Below are positions 11,020-23,537 of a stretch of 64,000 bases of DNA, piece after piece. A program made the translations under genes and the position numbers. The notes below the pieces were generated by a model. The model was given only the letters and a program-made list of their open reading frames with translations, was not told the origin of the DNA and searched no databases. Source of the stretch: Microcebus murinus (lineage: Eukaryota > Chordata > Mammalia > Primates > Cheirogaleidae); NCBI RefSeq assembly GCF_040939455.1, contig NC_134106.1, positions 45,654,001-45,718,000 of the forward strand, written 5' to 3'. Each line of letters opens with the position of its first letter. Positions within the stretch are counted from its first letter, which is position 1.

Positions 11020-12480
11020 ATAAACAGATTTCCACTGCCGGCTAAGATAGAATAACAGAGACCAAATTACCCTCCTGACTGAAACAACTGGAAGGGGAAA
11101 AAAAGACAAAATATAAAAACATTTTGCAAGACACTGGACATCAAGCAACAAAGGACAGTGAATCCCTAATAGATGGGAAACAAGCATGAATCCAACAACT
11201 GTTCCAGCTTACTGCCTTGAAAAAGCTTCTAAGCCACAAAACAGGGAGGGGGAAACCCAGGCAGAGCACAGTGGTCTCCCTAAGTTAAGGAGGTAGAACT
11301 GCATCTAAAGACAGCAAGGTGGCTAAAGTACACAGAGCAGAGTACCTGAGAGGAGAGAGCTACACAGAAAGATCTGCAGGGGGTATCCCATAAGTCTTCA
11401 GCTCAGTATTTATCAGTTCATAGTTTGAGGAATCTACCCAAAAACAATGAAAAGAACCACCAAAAAGGATTAGACGAAGCAACACTAAAGAGTTCCTGTT
11501 CCCACCAGCCAGAGTATTCAGAAGGGTTTTGCCTCAATATTGAGACAAAGTGGTACTGTCTAACAGAATTTAAAAGCAAGTCCCCAGAAGATCAAACAGT
11601 TTTCAAGTAAGTTAATGCATCCCAGAGCAAAGCTCAAGATTTTTATATTTAATGGAATACAAAAATATCCAGCAGCCAACAAGGTAAATTTTCAAATGCC
11701 TGACATCAAATAAAAATTTACCAGGCATTCAGAAGCAAGAAAACACAATCTACAATGGGGAGAAATATTAATCACTCAAAACCAACTCAAAAATGACATA
11801 GATAGAATTAGTAGATATGGAAATTAAGCCAATTATAACTGTATGGCATTTGTCCAGGAAGCTAGAGAAAAGACAGAGCATGAAAAATACAGACATGGAA
11901 GATATAAAAGACAATTTCCAGAGATAAATCTATGTCTGAAATGAAAAATATGCTGGATGGGATTAAGAGCAGATTAAACAGCACAGAAGATTAATGAATT
12001 TGGAGACATCGAAATGGACTATGCAAAATGAAACAAAGAAAAATACAAAAAAATTGAATTGAACATCAGTAAGTTTTCAGATGTCAAGCAGCCTAATATA
12101 CATGTAATTGGACTTCTAAAAGGAGGAAAGAAGATAAATACATATACATACATACATATTCGTAGAAATAACGGCTGAAAATTTTCCAAATTGGATAAAA
12201 ACTACAAACCCACAGATGGAAGAAGTTCATGGAACTTCAAGGACAAGAGACATCAAGAAAGATATATAAACAGTTTCAAAAGGTTCTTGCTTAAAAATTC
12301 TATAACTAAATGTAATCTAGAATTTAGACTAAGGCTAACCTTTAGGTTAACTTACTGGGTATGGAGTTACAACTGACACTTTAATAGAATACACTAAATC
12401 ACACATTAACCTGAGTAAAGTACTTAAAGAAATCCTAATGATTTCAAAATTAGCAAAATATAACTTTTAAAACAATGTAT
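11020..12480 (+). mobile_element. HAL1 / L1M ORF1-type LINE
   Basis: An old L1-related element carrying only the ORF1 half. Consensus-like phrases follow in order: 'ccaggcattcagaagcaaga', 'actcaaaaccaactcaaaaatgacatagatagaatta' in pieces (11776-11812), 'gctggatgggattaagagc', 'cctaatatacatgtaattgg', 'gctgaaaattttccaaattgg' in pieces and 'acaaacccacagatgga'. The reading frame is broken throughout. It lies in CCDC88A intron 2 opposite to the gene. Confidence 0.8.
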
Positions 12481-14464
12481 ATTCTGTTGCTCTATCAGAT
12501 AATTATTAAAATAAATATGTGTTGATCTTATTTTGGCAAATTATTTTTTTAAAAAGGCAAAAGCATACTTATTTTTTCCCTTTAATTTATATAGGTCATT
12601 CAGAACAGAATTGGGACACTGAAAAAACTTCTAAAGAAACTGGGAGGTGGAACTGAAAATACAGAAGCAGATTTGAGGTTTAGAAGGGAGCAAGTCCTCT
12701 CCCCAAAAACACAACAACCTGGCAACCATTATTTTGGAACACCATAATTTTCAAAATATATTTATATATATTTTAAATATAAAACTATATTCAAAGTGGA
12801 AACTAACGTGTTTTAGCACCTCAACTAACTACTTAGAACTCCAAAAAAAATCTAAATTTTTTTGGAAAAAGAATCATGCAAGTAAAAACCGTTAAAGTAG
12901 AAAATTTAAGTAATATATTTTCCTATTTTTGTGAACACACCTAATTTTTAGCACACAAATTCAAAATTTTCTGTCTAAAAACAAGCAACTGAAAAGATAT
13001 ACGAGAACAAGTTCTGAGTATGTACTCTAATGGCTACGCTTCCTGTCATGTGGGTTCCCTAAAATAGAAATCGGTTTAATTATGCTACCTTTTTGGTTAG
13101 GAAATAGTAGGGTATTTCAAAGATAAAAAACAATTCCATGGTACAGCTGTCAAAAATATATTTACTAACCCTGGAAAAATTAATGTCTACACTCTTTTTT
13201 CCTTTCTTAAGGAAAAAAATACATATGCATTTCAATTACATACATTTCTTTAGGTGCCTATGCAAATAAAACAATTTAGAAAATGTATAGTATTCATAAT
13301 ACTTCTCTGTAGGATCAACACACATGAAAAACAGCACACAAATCTTTTGAGCATAGAGACTACACATGTCTTTGAGCACACAGAGAAGTTAACACTGGCA
13401 CAGTTACTTAAGGATTAGACTTCCACCCTTTTTTAAACAGAAAAATAATTTCCAATAAAATACAAAAATGATATATGTAAGATTATCAGAGCAGAATAGA
13501 CTTACTCTCTAGTAACGACTACTTATTAATAATGTACCAATTTCCCACATATATAAAAGACAAGGTCTTCAAATCAAAGGTTCCAAACCACTCTTGTAAT
13601 CAGATTCTATTCAAGAGAAATAAGGCTAAATATACATTATATTGAGCACAACTGAAATATTAGAATGCAAGTATGCTGTAATACCTGTAATGATAAAAAT
13701 GGAGTTTTTTACTAATCCAGCTACCAATATGCCTTCAAAATTCAATTCCTATCTCAAAAACATATTTCCAACCCAGTATTATAAACATAAAAGACAAAGA
13801 TTTGCCTATTAAATCACCTAGGTGTCACCAAGACTTCACTTACTTGCATTTTAAAACTTCTATGAATACCTTAAAATGATCTCTAAAACATTAAGCAATC
13901 TAATAATTGACACAATAGATCATCTAATTAGACTTCAGTTATTATAGGCATTTAAATTACTTGCTACAGCAAGAGTCCTCACCAATCAGAACTGTTGTTT
14001 GAAATACTCTCCTGAAATCTGTTTCAAAATTTGAGCCATTTATTTTCAGATACAGAGGTTAATAAAAAAAAAAAAAAAAAACATTTCTGCATCAAATGCA
14101 CGTAACTTCACAGACAAGTCTTTTTTCCCCTCTGAGGAAACCAGATTTCTCAATCTCTCTTATTTTACCAAATTATCAAAGAAGACACAATGTGGTTTGG
14201 ATTTCAGCACTGAAGACAATAAGTCACAATACATAGCTGGCAGAATGAAAAATTGAAGTTTCACGATTTTAACCGGTAAAATTACTGTGTTGTGATATAT
14301 GGGCTGGGCATGTAAGATTATTATTCCTTTCAAGATCCAATTCTAAAGCCACCTGAATTTTTCTGGCCAAAAAACCAAATTAGAGGCTTAAAACATAATG
14401 TCTCAAAGTTCACCGCATGCTATTTTTAAAAGAAAACAAGTTACCTAGAAAAGAAAGAACTTAC
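12481..14464. other. CCDC88A intron 2, 5' part, no repeat recognised
   Basis: About 2 kb of AT-rich sequence next to exon 2. No transposon is recognised, only an A-run at about 14066-14081. It begins with a consensus splice donor read on the minus strand (14459-14464, GTAAGT). Confidence 0.6.
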
Positions 14465-14565
14465 ATTTGGAGCATGACCTGGTTCAAGAATACCCCATCC
14501 ACCAAAGCCACATATTCATCCAGGTTGGTCCCATTTCCTGCAGCCAGAGGTCCAAACGTTTTAAC
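14465..14565 (-). CDS. CCDC88A: CCDC88A (girdin), coding exon 2
   Basis: A 101-base exon read on the minus strand. It follows a polypyrimidine-AG acceptor ('ttctgttctag') and ends at a GTAAGT donor. It continues in frame from exon 1 and encodes 33 residues starting '[18 protein letters not shown]', then '[15 protein letters not shown]', plus two bases of the next codon. This is the N-terminal HOOK-like domain of girdin, a large coiled-coil protein that links Galpha-i signalling, Akt, actin and dynein-related transport. The rest of the protein lies beyond the left edge, because no third exon is seen in 1-14464. CCDC88B and CCDC88C are paralogues, but the residues fit CCDC88A best from memory. 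Confidence 0.94.
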
Positions 14566-14660
14566 CTAGAACAGAAGGATCCCCAAGACATGAACGCCCA
14601 CTTCCATCTCTGCACCCACAAATAATGCAGCAAAATATACAATAAAGGACACCCACTTAC
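14566..14660 (-). other. CCDC88A: CCDC88A intron 1 (within coding sequence), 95 bases
   Basis: Begins GTAAGT (minus strand, 14660 downwards) and ends TTCTGTTCTAG at 14566. Phase 0. It is close to the lower size range for mammalian introns. Its two ends are the only consensus sites here that join the two recognised coding blocks. Confidence 0.92.
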
Positions 14661-14723
14661 CCAAGTGACCAAGGGGCTGGTCATGAACTGCTCCAGAAGG
14701 GGAGTAAAAACCTCGTTCTCCAT
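14661..14723 (-). CDS. CCDC88A: CCDC88A (girdin), coding exon 1 with start codon
   Basis: Minus-strand exon whose 63 coding bases give 21 residues, starting 'MENEVFTPLLEQF' and ending 'SPLVTW'. It then meets a GTAAGT donor. The start at 14723 has a good context: A at -3 and G at +4 ('taaaATGG'). This is the known girdin N-terminus, with Val where I recall Ile at residue 5. If the donor were ignored, the frame would run on into the intron without matching any family, so the short ORF continuing to 14484 is not the real protein. The 5' leader lies upstream, towards 14724-15300, in the CpG island. Confidence 0.94.
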
Positions 14724-15300
14724 TTTACAGACTGTGTTTGAAAAAAGGAACTACCACAAAAATACGCCTCGGGAACTGGTCACTAAACGTTGAAGAAGTA
14801 AGTAGAAATCAATGAAAGTCCATTTTGGCAAGGGAGGAAAAACCCATCGTGGAGGAGGGGAAAACTCTCTCTCCTCAAAAAACACTCCAGAGGGAAACCA
14901 GCCGAAATCCCGAGAAGTGGCTTCGACGGCCACCACGAGCGGCAGCCTTCACTGGAAATGTCTGTACCGGGCGAGGAGTGGCAGAGAAAAGGCATCTGGA
15001 GGAGGAGGAAGGGAAAGGGGGCTGGAGCACAAGACAAAAAGCCCGTCAAGGTTGCCCAGCTCCTGGAGGAGCCAGACCAGAGAAACTACCCCCAATGAAT
15101 TAATCCCAACGCGGGCTAAATGAAACACCACGTTAGACACCACGTTCAGGATTCGAGGGGCCGCCAGGCTCGACCTTGCGTTCCGCTCTACACGTTCCAC
15201 CCACCAATGGGCATGGAGCCCCTATGACCCGCGGAGCCTCCCCTGCCCGCAGCCCCTCACCACGGACACGCAGGGCTCGCCCCTTTCCCCCGGCCAGGCA
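14724..15300 (-). promoter_or_regulatory. CCDC88A: Probable 5' leader region of CCDC88A
   Basis: Sequence directly upstream of the girdin start codon, with CpG content rising away from it. The transcription start and any leader intron cannot be placed from sequence alone. A CCAAT motif ('caccaatgggc') sits at about 15200. Open frames here on both strands are CpG-island shadows. Confidence 0.5.
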
Positions 15301-15830
15301 CCATCGCTCCACAGCCCCCAAGTCTGGCTCCAGCCCCCTTCCCCTCCCAGGGGGTGGGGGCCTGAATGTGTGTCCCTAAGCCCCCAGCTTCTAGAGCCTC
15401 GCCAGCCTTTTCAGCGCGCCTCTGGGAAGCCCTGGCACAAAAATCACCGCCGCGCTCCAGCCTCCTCCTCCGCCCTATCTGGAGGAGCCGGAGTAACGGC
15501 CTCACAACCGCAGTGCCGCATCACACCCCACCGCTCACCGCCCACCGGCGCCGCCAGCCCGCCGTCAAAGGGAGCGCGCTGCTCCCTCCGCGCCGATATC
15601 CTTCCGCCGGCTCCCCGCCCCTCCCGCGCCCCTGCCTCTGGATTGTGGGAGAAGAAAACCGCTGCATGAGCGCGCTCCCGAGCGAGCGCGCCCCTGGGCT
15701 AGCCCCGCCGCCGCCCAGATCCTGGCGGCGGGCGCGACCGTGAACGCGCGCTCTCTGCAGCTGCTGCGGTGACCCGCTCCTCGCTCGCGCCCAGGACGGT
15801 TGCCAGGGCCTGGGGGGCGGGGATGGGGAG
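14880..15830. promoter_or_regulatory. CpG-island promoter of CCDC88A
   Basis: The only clearly GC- and CpG-rich block in the window, densest at 15130-15790 (for example 'gccccgccgccgcccag' and 'ggcggcgggcgcgaccg'). It contains GC-box-like 'ggggcggggat' at about 15813. No TATA box is evident. Position and orientation fit a housekeeping-type promoter for CCDC88A. Whether it also drives a divergent transcript to the right is open, because no coding exon is seen there. Confidence 0.85.
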
Positions 15831-16631
15831 GGCAGAGGAAGGGGGTCTGTCTGCTCGCTCAGGCCTAATTATGGTTTATTTCCTCCCGGAGTGCCTTCTT
15901 TGATGTGTGAAGGAAGGGGAACGAAATCCTTCTCTCTTAAACATGAGGGATGCAGACAGCCTTTTTCGGACAGTTTGATCTCTTAAGCATGCTTTCTCCC
16001 AGCAAAATGGAATGGGAAAACTCACTGCAGCAAATGCCAGAGAGACTTGAGCCACAACTTGATTTTTTTTTTCTTCTCCTTCTCTTTTTTTTTTTTTTTT
16101 TAAATCCAGTCCACTAAAGCATGACTATTCTTCAAAGTCACAAGTGAAATGTAGTAGGATTCTAAATAACCAAAGCTGTCTTTCAACATGTTGGTATTCC
16201 CTGACTGGAGGGAACGCGATTCAGACATTGTTTCTTGACTATCTGGTCATTGAAAACAATCCAAACAAAATCAAGAGCTACAAAGAGGAAACATTTGGAA
16301 GTTATCCAAGTTGGGTGACAAATAAACAGATTACATATTTGTCATAAATCTATGCTATGCATGACTGGAACCTCAAAATAATTTTCACAGTTCCCTAGCA
16401 AAATCAAATGTTATTCCTCCTCATTTCAAAGGGAAAAGCAAGACCTTGTTCTGGGATAAAATGGGCATGTGAAACACAATCTTTTTTTGAGAAAATATGA
16501 TATTACGGTTTTACAATGTGCTGTTTACATTTGCATAAACACCTACTTTGAGTACTTATTTATTTTAAATTAGCAGTAAAAACGTTTTTGTCATAACACG
16601 GAATTAAGAAACAGCACAATTTCTTAATTAG
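15831..16631. other. Promoter-flanking intergenic sequence, no feature named
   Basis: Free of recognisable transposons except T-runs at about 16061-16102. A 67-codon frame at 16144-16347 has no recognisable domain. Confidence 0.45.
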
Positions 16632-16830
16632 GTAGCTGAGAGCCTGGGCTCTGAAGTCTTAACTGCTTGGTTCCGATTCGTACCAGCTATGTGAGTCTAG
16701 GCAAGTTACTGAGCCTCTCCGTGCTTCTGTTTTTTTATGTATAAAGCAGGGCTAATAATAGAGTTAAATTGACAGTTTATAGTAAGTGCTCTATAAATGT
16801 TATCGATGTTGTTTTTATCATTATTCCCTC
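16632..16830 (+). mobile_element. MIR SINE
   Basis: 'gagcctgggctctgaag', 'cagctatgtgagtctaggcaag', 'gttactgagcctctccgtgc' and 'agtaagtgctctataaatg': the full order of MIR from box region to tail. Confidence 0.9.
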
Positions 16831-18229
16831 TAAATGAAGAATCTTTAGGAAAAACTTGAGATGTAACCTCTCCTACTTCAGTTACAGGAAAAAGGATTTT
16901 GCTTTGGGAAGTAGAAATCCCTTTCTAAAATCATCTTAGGTAAAATTAAGATACATCCTTGTGGACTTTGCTAGATGGTATACAGAGTAGAACCTTGCAT
17001 TCCCCTATACACAAGCCGGTATACAGCCTTGAGTCATCCTGGTTGCTAACAATCTTTTCCTTCTACTCCTGATGACTTTTTCTTAACTGCAGCTCTTTAT
17101 TTGGTGAATGAAATGCAGACAAAGGAGAGTGGCCACCAAGAAGAAAGCATTGCTTTTAGGAGCAGCGCAGTGCCTGAAGTCTCCACTTGTCTTTGTAATC
17201 CCTTAGAAGCTTGACAAAACAACATGGAAGTATTTAGGCCTATTCTTGGAGTTATCCTAAAACAGACCAACCTGCTACATTCACAGACGAAAAAAACCCA
17301 TCAAGTATTAACACCAAGCTCAGCAGGTTAAGGGCATTTTGGAGTGATGACTGACGGGTTATCACAGGAGTCGTACATTAAGATAGCATTGTTTATCCAA
17401 TTTACATTTAGTACGCAGCCCTCACAGAAATCTGGATTCCCCTCTAGAGCCAGATGGTCCCAGATGCTTCCTGGTCTATCTTTAGGTTTTACACATACAC
17501 ATATACACACACATATTCAACAAAGAAACATGAGGAGTTAATTGTAAAAACAGGAAACTTTAGACCAGACTGAGGTCTGGAGGAACTTATTTGAAAAACT
17601 ACCAATTCACAATTCTCTAACAGCAGCCTTAAAAACGCTTTATAGGATCTCAAGAGTACAATCAGGAAACTTCTCTGTCTGGCTAAAGAGGGATTGTCCG
17701 TTATATACAATTTAATGGTCTTCGAATTGCAATGTCCTGTAAGATTAAATCGAAAAGTTTCCTGTCCTCCTTTCACTGAGGAAGAGACTTCTCAAGATTT
17801 CTTCAAAGTACTTTTGTTTTGTACTTTATAGTCATTTATTTGTCCCGATTGCATCCTTTCTTAGAAAGTTAAATCCAGCAGGAAAAGACTTTGGAAAAAT
17901 CATACCCATCTGGCTAGGGTATAAGTTCTCTCCTCAGCTGTCTTCTTATTCAAAACCATGTGGTTGGAATGGACCATGGTCCCATTTAGAAACCACTAGA
18001 GAATGATTTTCCACAACTATCATAATTGAGGCTTTCCCCTCCAGGTTACATAATATTACCCATATATACCAAAAACACCCATATCTACCTCTACCCATGC
18101 CTGTCTTGATCTACACTGTAGGAGATGATAGACTCACCCAGAAACAAGCACCTTGGTGACAAATATTTTTTAAGTACAGATTTGCAAAACTAATCACATT
18201 CATAAGCTAGTACAATAAAAAAATAACCC
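16831..18229. other. Intergenic, repeat-poor
   Basis: About 1.4 kb upstream of the CpG island with no transposon I recognise. Open frames of 60-95 codons on both strands at 17328-17776 overlap one another and have no domain. Repeat-poor DNA near a promoter can be regulatory, but nothing here proves it. Confidence 0.4.
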
Positions 18230-18717
18230 AATACAGCAGCAGAATGGCACCATTATTTATATTAGCCAAAAAGTGGAAATAACCCAATGTCCATGGACTG
18301 TTGATGAATAAATAAAATGTGGTATATATCCATACAATGGAATATTATTTGGCAATAAGATATTATGAAGTACTGCTATATATCACAACATATATGAACC
18401 TTGAAAACATAAGTGAAAGTTAATCACAAAAGATACCAAATTGTATGATTCCATTTATGTGAAATGTCCAGAAGAGATAGATCTATAGAGACAAAAAGTA
18501 GATTAGTGATTGCCTAGGGCTGGGAAATGGGGGTGATGGCTTAGGGGTACAAAAGAAATAAAAATTCTTTTTTTCATTTCTCAAAAAGAAAATGAAAATA
18601 TTCTAAAGCAATTGTGGTGATAGATGCACAACTCTGTGAATATCCTAAAAGCCTTTGAATTGTACACCTTAAATGGCTGAATGGTATGGAATGTGAATTT
18701 ATATCTTAATAAAGCTT
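18230..18717 (+). mobile_element. Old L1 (L1MA/L1MB-type) 3' end
   Basis: 'agccaaaaagtggaaataac', 'gatgaataaataaaatgtgg', 'aatggaatattatttggc', then 3'UTR phrases 'gcctagggctgggaaatggg' and 'aattgtacaccttaaatgg'. It ends at an A/T-rich tail where an Alu has landed. Confidence 0.88.
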
Positions 18718-18718
18718 T

Positions 18719-18998
18719 TTTTTTTTTTTGGAGATAGGTCTCACTTTGTTGTCAAGGCATGAGGGCAGTGGCATGATCATAGCTCACTGCAACCTCAAAT
18801 TCCTGGGCTCAAAAGATCCTCCTGCCTCAGCCTCCTGAGTAGCTAGGACTACACCCAGATAATTTTTCTATTTTTTTTGTAGAAACAGGGTCTCACAATG
18901 TTGCTCAGGCTGGTCTAGAACTCCTGACCAAGCAATCTTCCCACCTCAGCCTCCCAAAGTGCTAGGATTACAGGTGTGAGCCACCACACTTGGCCTCA
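18719..18998 (-). mobile_element. Alu (older dimer)
   Basis: Antisense Alu from a T-run and 'ggagataggtctcactttg' to 'gtgagccaccacacttggcc'. Flanks 'aataaagctt' and 'aataaaactt' look like a target duplication with one change. Confidence 0.9.
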
Positions 18999-19017
18999 AT
19001 AAAACTTAAAAAAACAA

Positions 19018-19512
19018 ACAAAACAAAACTCACAAAGACACCTGCACCCAAATATTTATAGCAGCACAATTCACAATTGCAAAGATGTGGCTACAATCCA
19101 AGTGCCCGTCAATACATGAGTGGATTAATAAAATGTGGTATATATGTATACTATAGAGTACTACTCAGCCATAAAAAATGGTGAATACCTCTTGTGTTAA
19201 CCTGGATGGAACTGGAGACCATTCCTTCTTCTAAGTGAAGTATCATAAGAATGGAAAAACAAACATTACATGTACTAACCATTAAATTGGACCTAAACAA
19301 ACAACACTTATGTGCACATATGGAAATAAAACTCATTAGAAATCAAGCAGGTTGGAGGGGGGAGGAGGGGATAAGTAAATTCACACCTAATAGGTACAAT
19401 GCACACTATCTGGGTGATGAGCACATTTCTATCTTTGACTTATACTGTCTGAAAGCAATTTATGTAACCAAAATGTTTGTACCCCCATAATGCTTTGAAA
19501 TAAAATAAAATT
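19018..19512 (+). mobile_element. Lemur-type L1 3' end
   Basis: ORF2 end ('aatatttatagcagcacaat', 'gagtggattaataaaatgtgg', 'ctggatggaactggagacca') followed by a G-rich 3'UTR. The ending 'tttgtacccccataatgc' is shared with other L1 tails in this window. Severely 5'-truncated. Confidence 0.9.
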
Positions 19513-19769
19513 TAATTTTAAAAAACTCAGTTTCTTTGGATGTCTTAAAAATAGAAAAAAAAAGAATGGCATCATTGACTCATAAAGATTTTTTTAATGT
19601 CATAAAAAAATCCAATCTCATAGACTTTTCAAAAGATCCCTATTGATCTAATGAATAAGATCATTCTTGATCTAATAAATAAGAGTTTTAAATCACCTAA
19701 GAATATAGAAGGCATATGTTTTGGTTATCCAACACAGTTTTAAGAGAAATAAGAGAGAGAGAGAGGAAT

Positions 19770-19850
19770 TTGGGCAGGTTAATTAATTTCATTGAGCATC
19801 AGTTTCCTCAGCTGTAAAATGGGCACATTACTAGACATCTGCTTAGATCA
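19770..19850 (+). mobile_element. MIR fragment
   Basis: 'gcatcagtttcctcagctg' then 'taaaatgggcacattac' is the conserved MIR core. Confidence 0.65.
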
Positions 19851-20079
19851 ATGGACTTGTTGATCTGTCCTGTATCTCAACTGGAGAGAAAAGAAAAGTT
19901 GGAAAGACATGACAGGGAACAGAGAGGGGTCCTCCTTTCAAGCCACTATCAACTGCTTTTCTCAAATGCCCTACTTCCGTGTTCAACATAAAGTGAACCA
20001 TCTCAGATTTACCATAATATTCCGCGTGCCTGTGGAATACACATGATACCGTCCCTGTTCAGAATGGTCTTTCTTGCTT

Positions 20080-20300
20080 CCTAGCCAGGCCGACTCCCAC
20101 TCATCCCCCAGGATTCAAGTAGTAATATCACTTCTCTAGGAAGCATTCCTCCACCTCAGGTTGAGTTGGCCACTTCCACTTTTGTCCCTGCAGAGTATCG
20201 AATCTCCTCTTTATTTCTACAACTAGCTCTGAAAGGCATGTATTTGCCTATAATCTCTTCTCCTGAGTGACTTCAGTTTATTAATTTTTGTGTCCCTACA
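20080..20300 (+). mobile_element. LINE2 3' fragment
   Basis: L2-like 3' sequence ('ctctaggaagcattcctcc', 'ctttatttctacaactagc', 'taatctcttctcctgagtg'). Much diverged. Confidence 0.5.
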
Positions 20301-20556
20301 TTTCAGGCTGCCTCAAAAAAAAGAATTAAAATTAAAAAAATTTTTTTCAGAGAAAAGCTTAGAGGAATACTAAGCATCATATAATCTTTTATTTTTCAAT
20401 TGGCATATAATGACATTTATCCTTCTCAACACACAAACTGTTTCATTTTTTATCATTTTGGTGAAAATTTTCTAAAAATGTGTTAAATTTTTATTTATTT
20501 ATTTATGTTTAAATAGCTTTCTTAGTATGTGCGTGTTCATTGTAGTAACATTATTT

Positions 20557-21014
<458 letters not shown>

Positions 21015-21159
21015 TAAAATATATTTAAATACATTTAAGAGCATATTATGAACATAAATTGACCTTTTCTTAAAGAAATTAGATCATCACAATTGATCTA
21101 ATTGATTGTGTTTTGCTTTTAATATAGTGATAAATTCAGAGGCTTTAAAAAAGTGCAAG

Positions 21160-22649
21160 GGAGTGCATAACTTACCCTGATTGTTAGCTTGTCGGGGACG
21201 GTAACCAGGACCCCATGTCTGCTCCTGTCGTCTTTACTTCCTAACCTATAGCCACCACACATAAGTGCATCTCCAGCCATGTTGGCCAGCTGGTGTCCAG
21301 ATTGGCAATGCCTGCTGGGAGCTCTACTGCCCGACGGACAGATGCCAAGTGACAAGACCATTGGAGATGATTGGAAGAGATGATTCCTTCAACACCTTCT
21401 TCGGTGAGTTGAGTGCTGGCAAGCTTGTGCCTAGGGCATTGTTTGTAGACCAGAACCACAGTCTTTGACAAAGTTCACACTGGTACCTACCGCCAGCTCT
21501 TCCACCCTGAGCAGCTCATCACAGGCAAGGAAGATGCTGCCAATAACTATGCCTGTGGTCACTACACCATTGGCAAGGACCTTGTCTTGGACCAAATTCG
21601 CAAGCTGACTGACCAGAGTATAGGTCTTCAGGGCTTCTTTGTTTTCCACACTGTAGTTGAATCCTACAACTCCATCCTCACAACCCATACCACCCTGGAA
21701 CACTCTGATTGTGCCTTCATGATAGACAATAAGGCAGGCCATCTATGATATCTGTCATAGAAACCTCAATATTGAGTGCCCGACCTACACTAACCTGAAC
21801 CGCCTTTTTAGTCAGATTGTGTCCTCCATCACTGCTTCCCTCAGATTTGATGAAGCCCTGAATGTTGATCTGACAGAATTCCAGATCAACCTGGTGCCCT
21901 ATCTCAGCATCTACTTCCCTCTGGCCACATATGCCCCTGTGATGTCTGCTAAGAAAGCCTACCATGAACAGCTTCCTGTAGCAGAGATCACCAATGCTTG
22001 CTATGAGCCAGCCAACCAGATGGTGAAACAAGACCCTTGCCATGGTAAATACATGGCTTGTTGCCTGTCGTACCATGGTGATGTGGTTCTAAAAGATGTC
22101 CATGCTGCCATTGCCACCATCAAGGCCAAGCGCAGCATCCAGTTTGTGGCTTGGTAGCCCACTGGCTTCAAGGTTGGCATCAATTACCAGCCTCCCTCTG
22201 TGGTACCTGGTGGTTACCTGGCCAAGGTACAGAGAGCTGTGTGAAGCTGAGTAAAACCACAGCCATTGCTGAGGCCTGGGCTCACCTGGACCACAAGTTA
22301 GACCTGATATATGCCAAGTGTGCCCTTGTTCACTGGTCTGTGGGTGGGGGGATGGAGGATGGAGAGTTTTCTGAGGCCCGTGAGGACATAGCTGCCCTTG
22401 AGAAGGATTATGAGGAGGTTGGTGTGGATTCTGTTGAAGGAGAAGGTGAGGAAGGAGAGGAATACTAATTATCCACCACTCCCTTCTGCCCTGTAGCATG
22501 TCATACTTTCAGAACTTCAGCTTCAACATTAGCTGACAGGTATTAAAGCTTTCTGGTTAGATTGTTTTCACAGTGGGAATCATGTTCTTACTTTTCCATG
22601 TGTATCTGTAGGACTTTTTCCATCATGTCTTAAAGTAAAGGCTTTTAAA
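21160..22649 (+). pseudogene. TUBA1B: Alpha-tubulin (TUBA1B-type) processed pseudogene
   Basis: An intronless copy of an alpha-tubulin mRNA. Clear blocks include 'ISRIHVGQ'-region DNA near 21265, '[21 protein letters not shown]' in pieces at about 21490-21550, the central '[10 protein letters not shown]', and the acidic tail ending 'EGEEY' and TAA at 22466-22468. The start codon is lost. About 18 bases near 21330 and 9 near 21580 are missing. About 100 bases at 21650 have gone, taking the GGGTGSG nucleotide-binding loop. A Cys codon has become TAG (22154-22156). The 3'UTR ('taaagctttctggttagatt') fits TUBA1B as I recall it. An A-tail near 22645 and a repeat of '(a)nagtgcaag' at 21146-21159 and 22647-22661 mark L1-mediated insertion. 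TUBA1A is the alternative parent. Confidence 0.93.
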
Positions 22650-22790
22650 AAAAAGTGCAAGTGTGTGGTTACAGGCTCCAGACAAAATAGTTTTGAGTTT
22701 TATTTTACTTTGAATAGTTTTCCTATCTTCTTTTGTGGCTAACAATATCTCTACCTATCTGTAGTCTTCATTAAAATTTACTGTATCTAG

Positions 22791-23125
<335 letters not shown>

Positions 23126-23324
23126 AAAATTTACTGTATCTAATTTTCTGTGTGCTAGGAACACAGATTGTTAAAACAGTCTGAAAGAATTAATCTCTGA
23201 GTGAAGACCTGGTGAGCTCTCCTAATACGAGTAAAATCTATGGATCTGTGATAGGCCTAAAGTGTCTCTTCATGTACTGTTTTTGCTCATTTTCAGTTTC
23301 CATTTTTTTGTTGTTTGTTTTGTT

Positions 23325-23537
23325 TTGGTTTTTGGTTTTTTGAGGCACACTCTGGCTCTGTTGCTCCAGCTAGAGTACAGTGGCATCATCATAGCTAACT
23401 TCAACCTGAAACTCCTGGGCTCAACCTCCTGAGTAGCTGGAACTACAGGCATGCATCACCACACCTGGCTAATTTTTTCTATTTTTGGTAGAGATGGTAT
23501 CTCACTGTTGCTTAGGCTAGTCTCCAACTCCAGGTAA
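23325..23537 (-). mobile_element. Alu, truncated
   Basis: Antisense right monomer and middle ('ttttgaggcacactctggc' to 'ggctagtctccaactccag'). The left monomer is cut short. Confidence 0.85.

Noticed and set aside
14484..14723. 79-codon minus-strand ORF as a single protein
   Set aside because: It reads through the exon 1 donor into the 95-base intron. Only the first 21 codons are coding; exon 2 is in another frame.
15176..15743. Overlapping long ORFs in the CpG island on both strands
   Set aside because: GC-rich DNA lacks stop codons. The frames overlap each other and have no domain.
21717..22499. ORFs of 105-136 codons in the tubulin region as genes
   Set aside because: They are fragments of the dead retrocopy in shifted or antisense frames.
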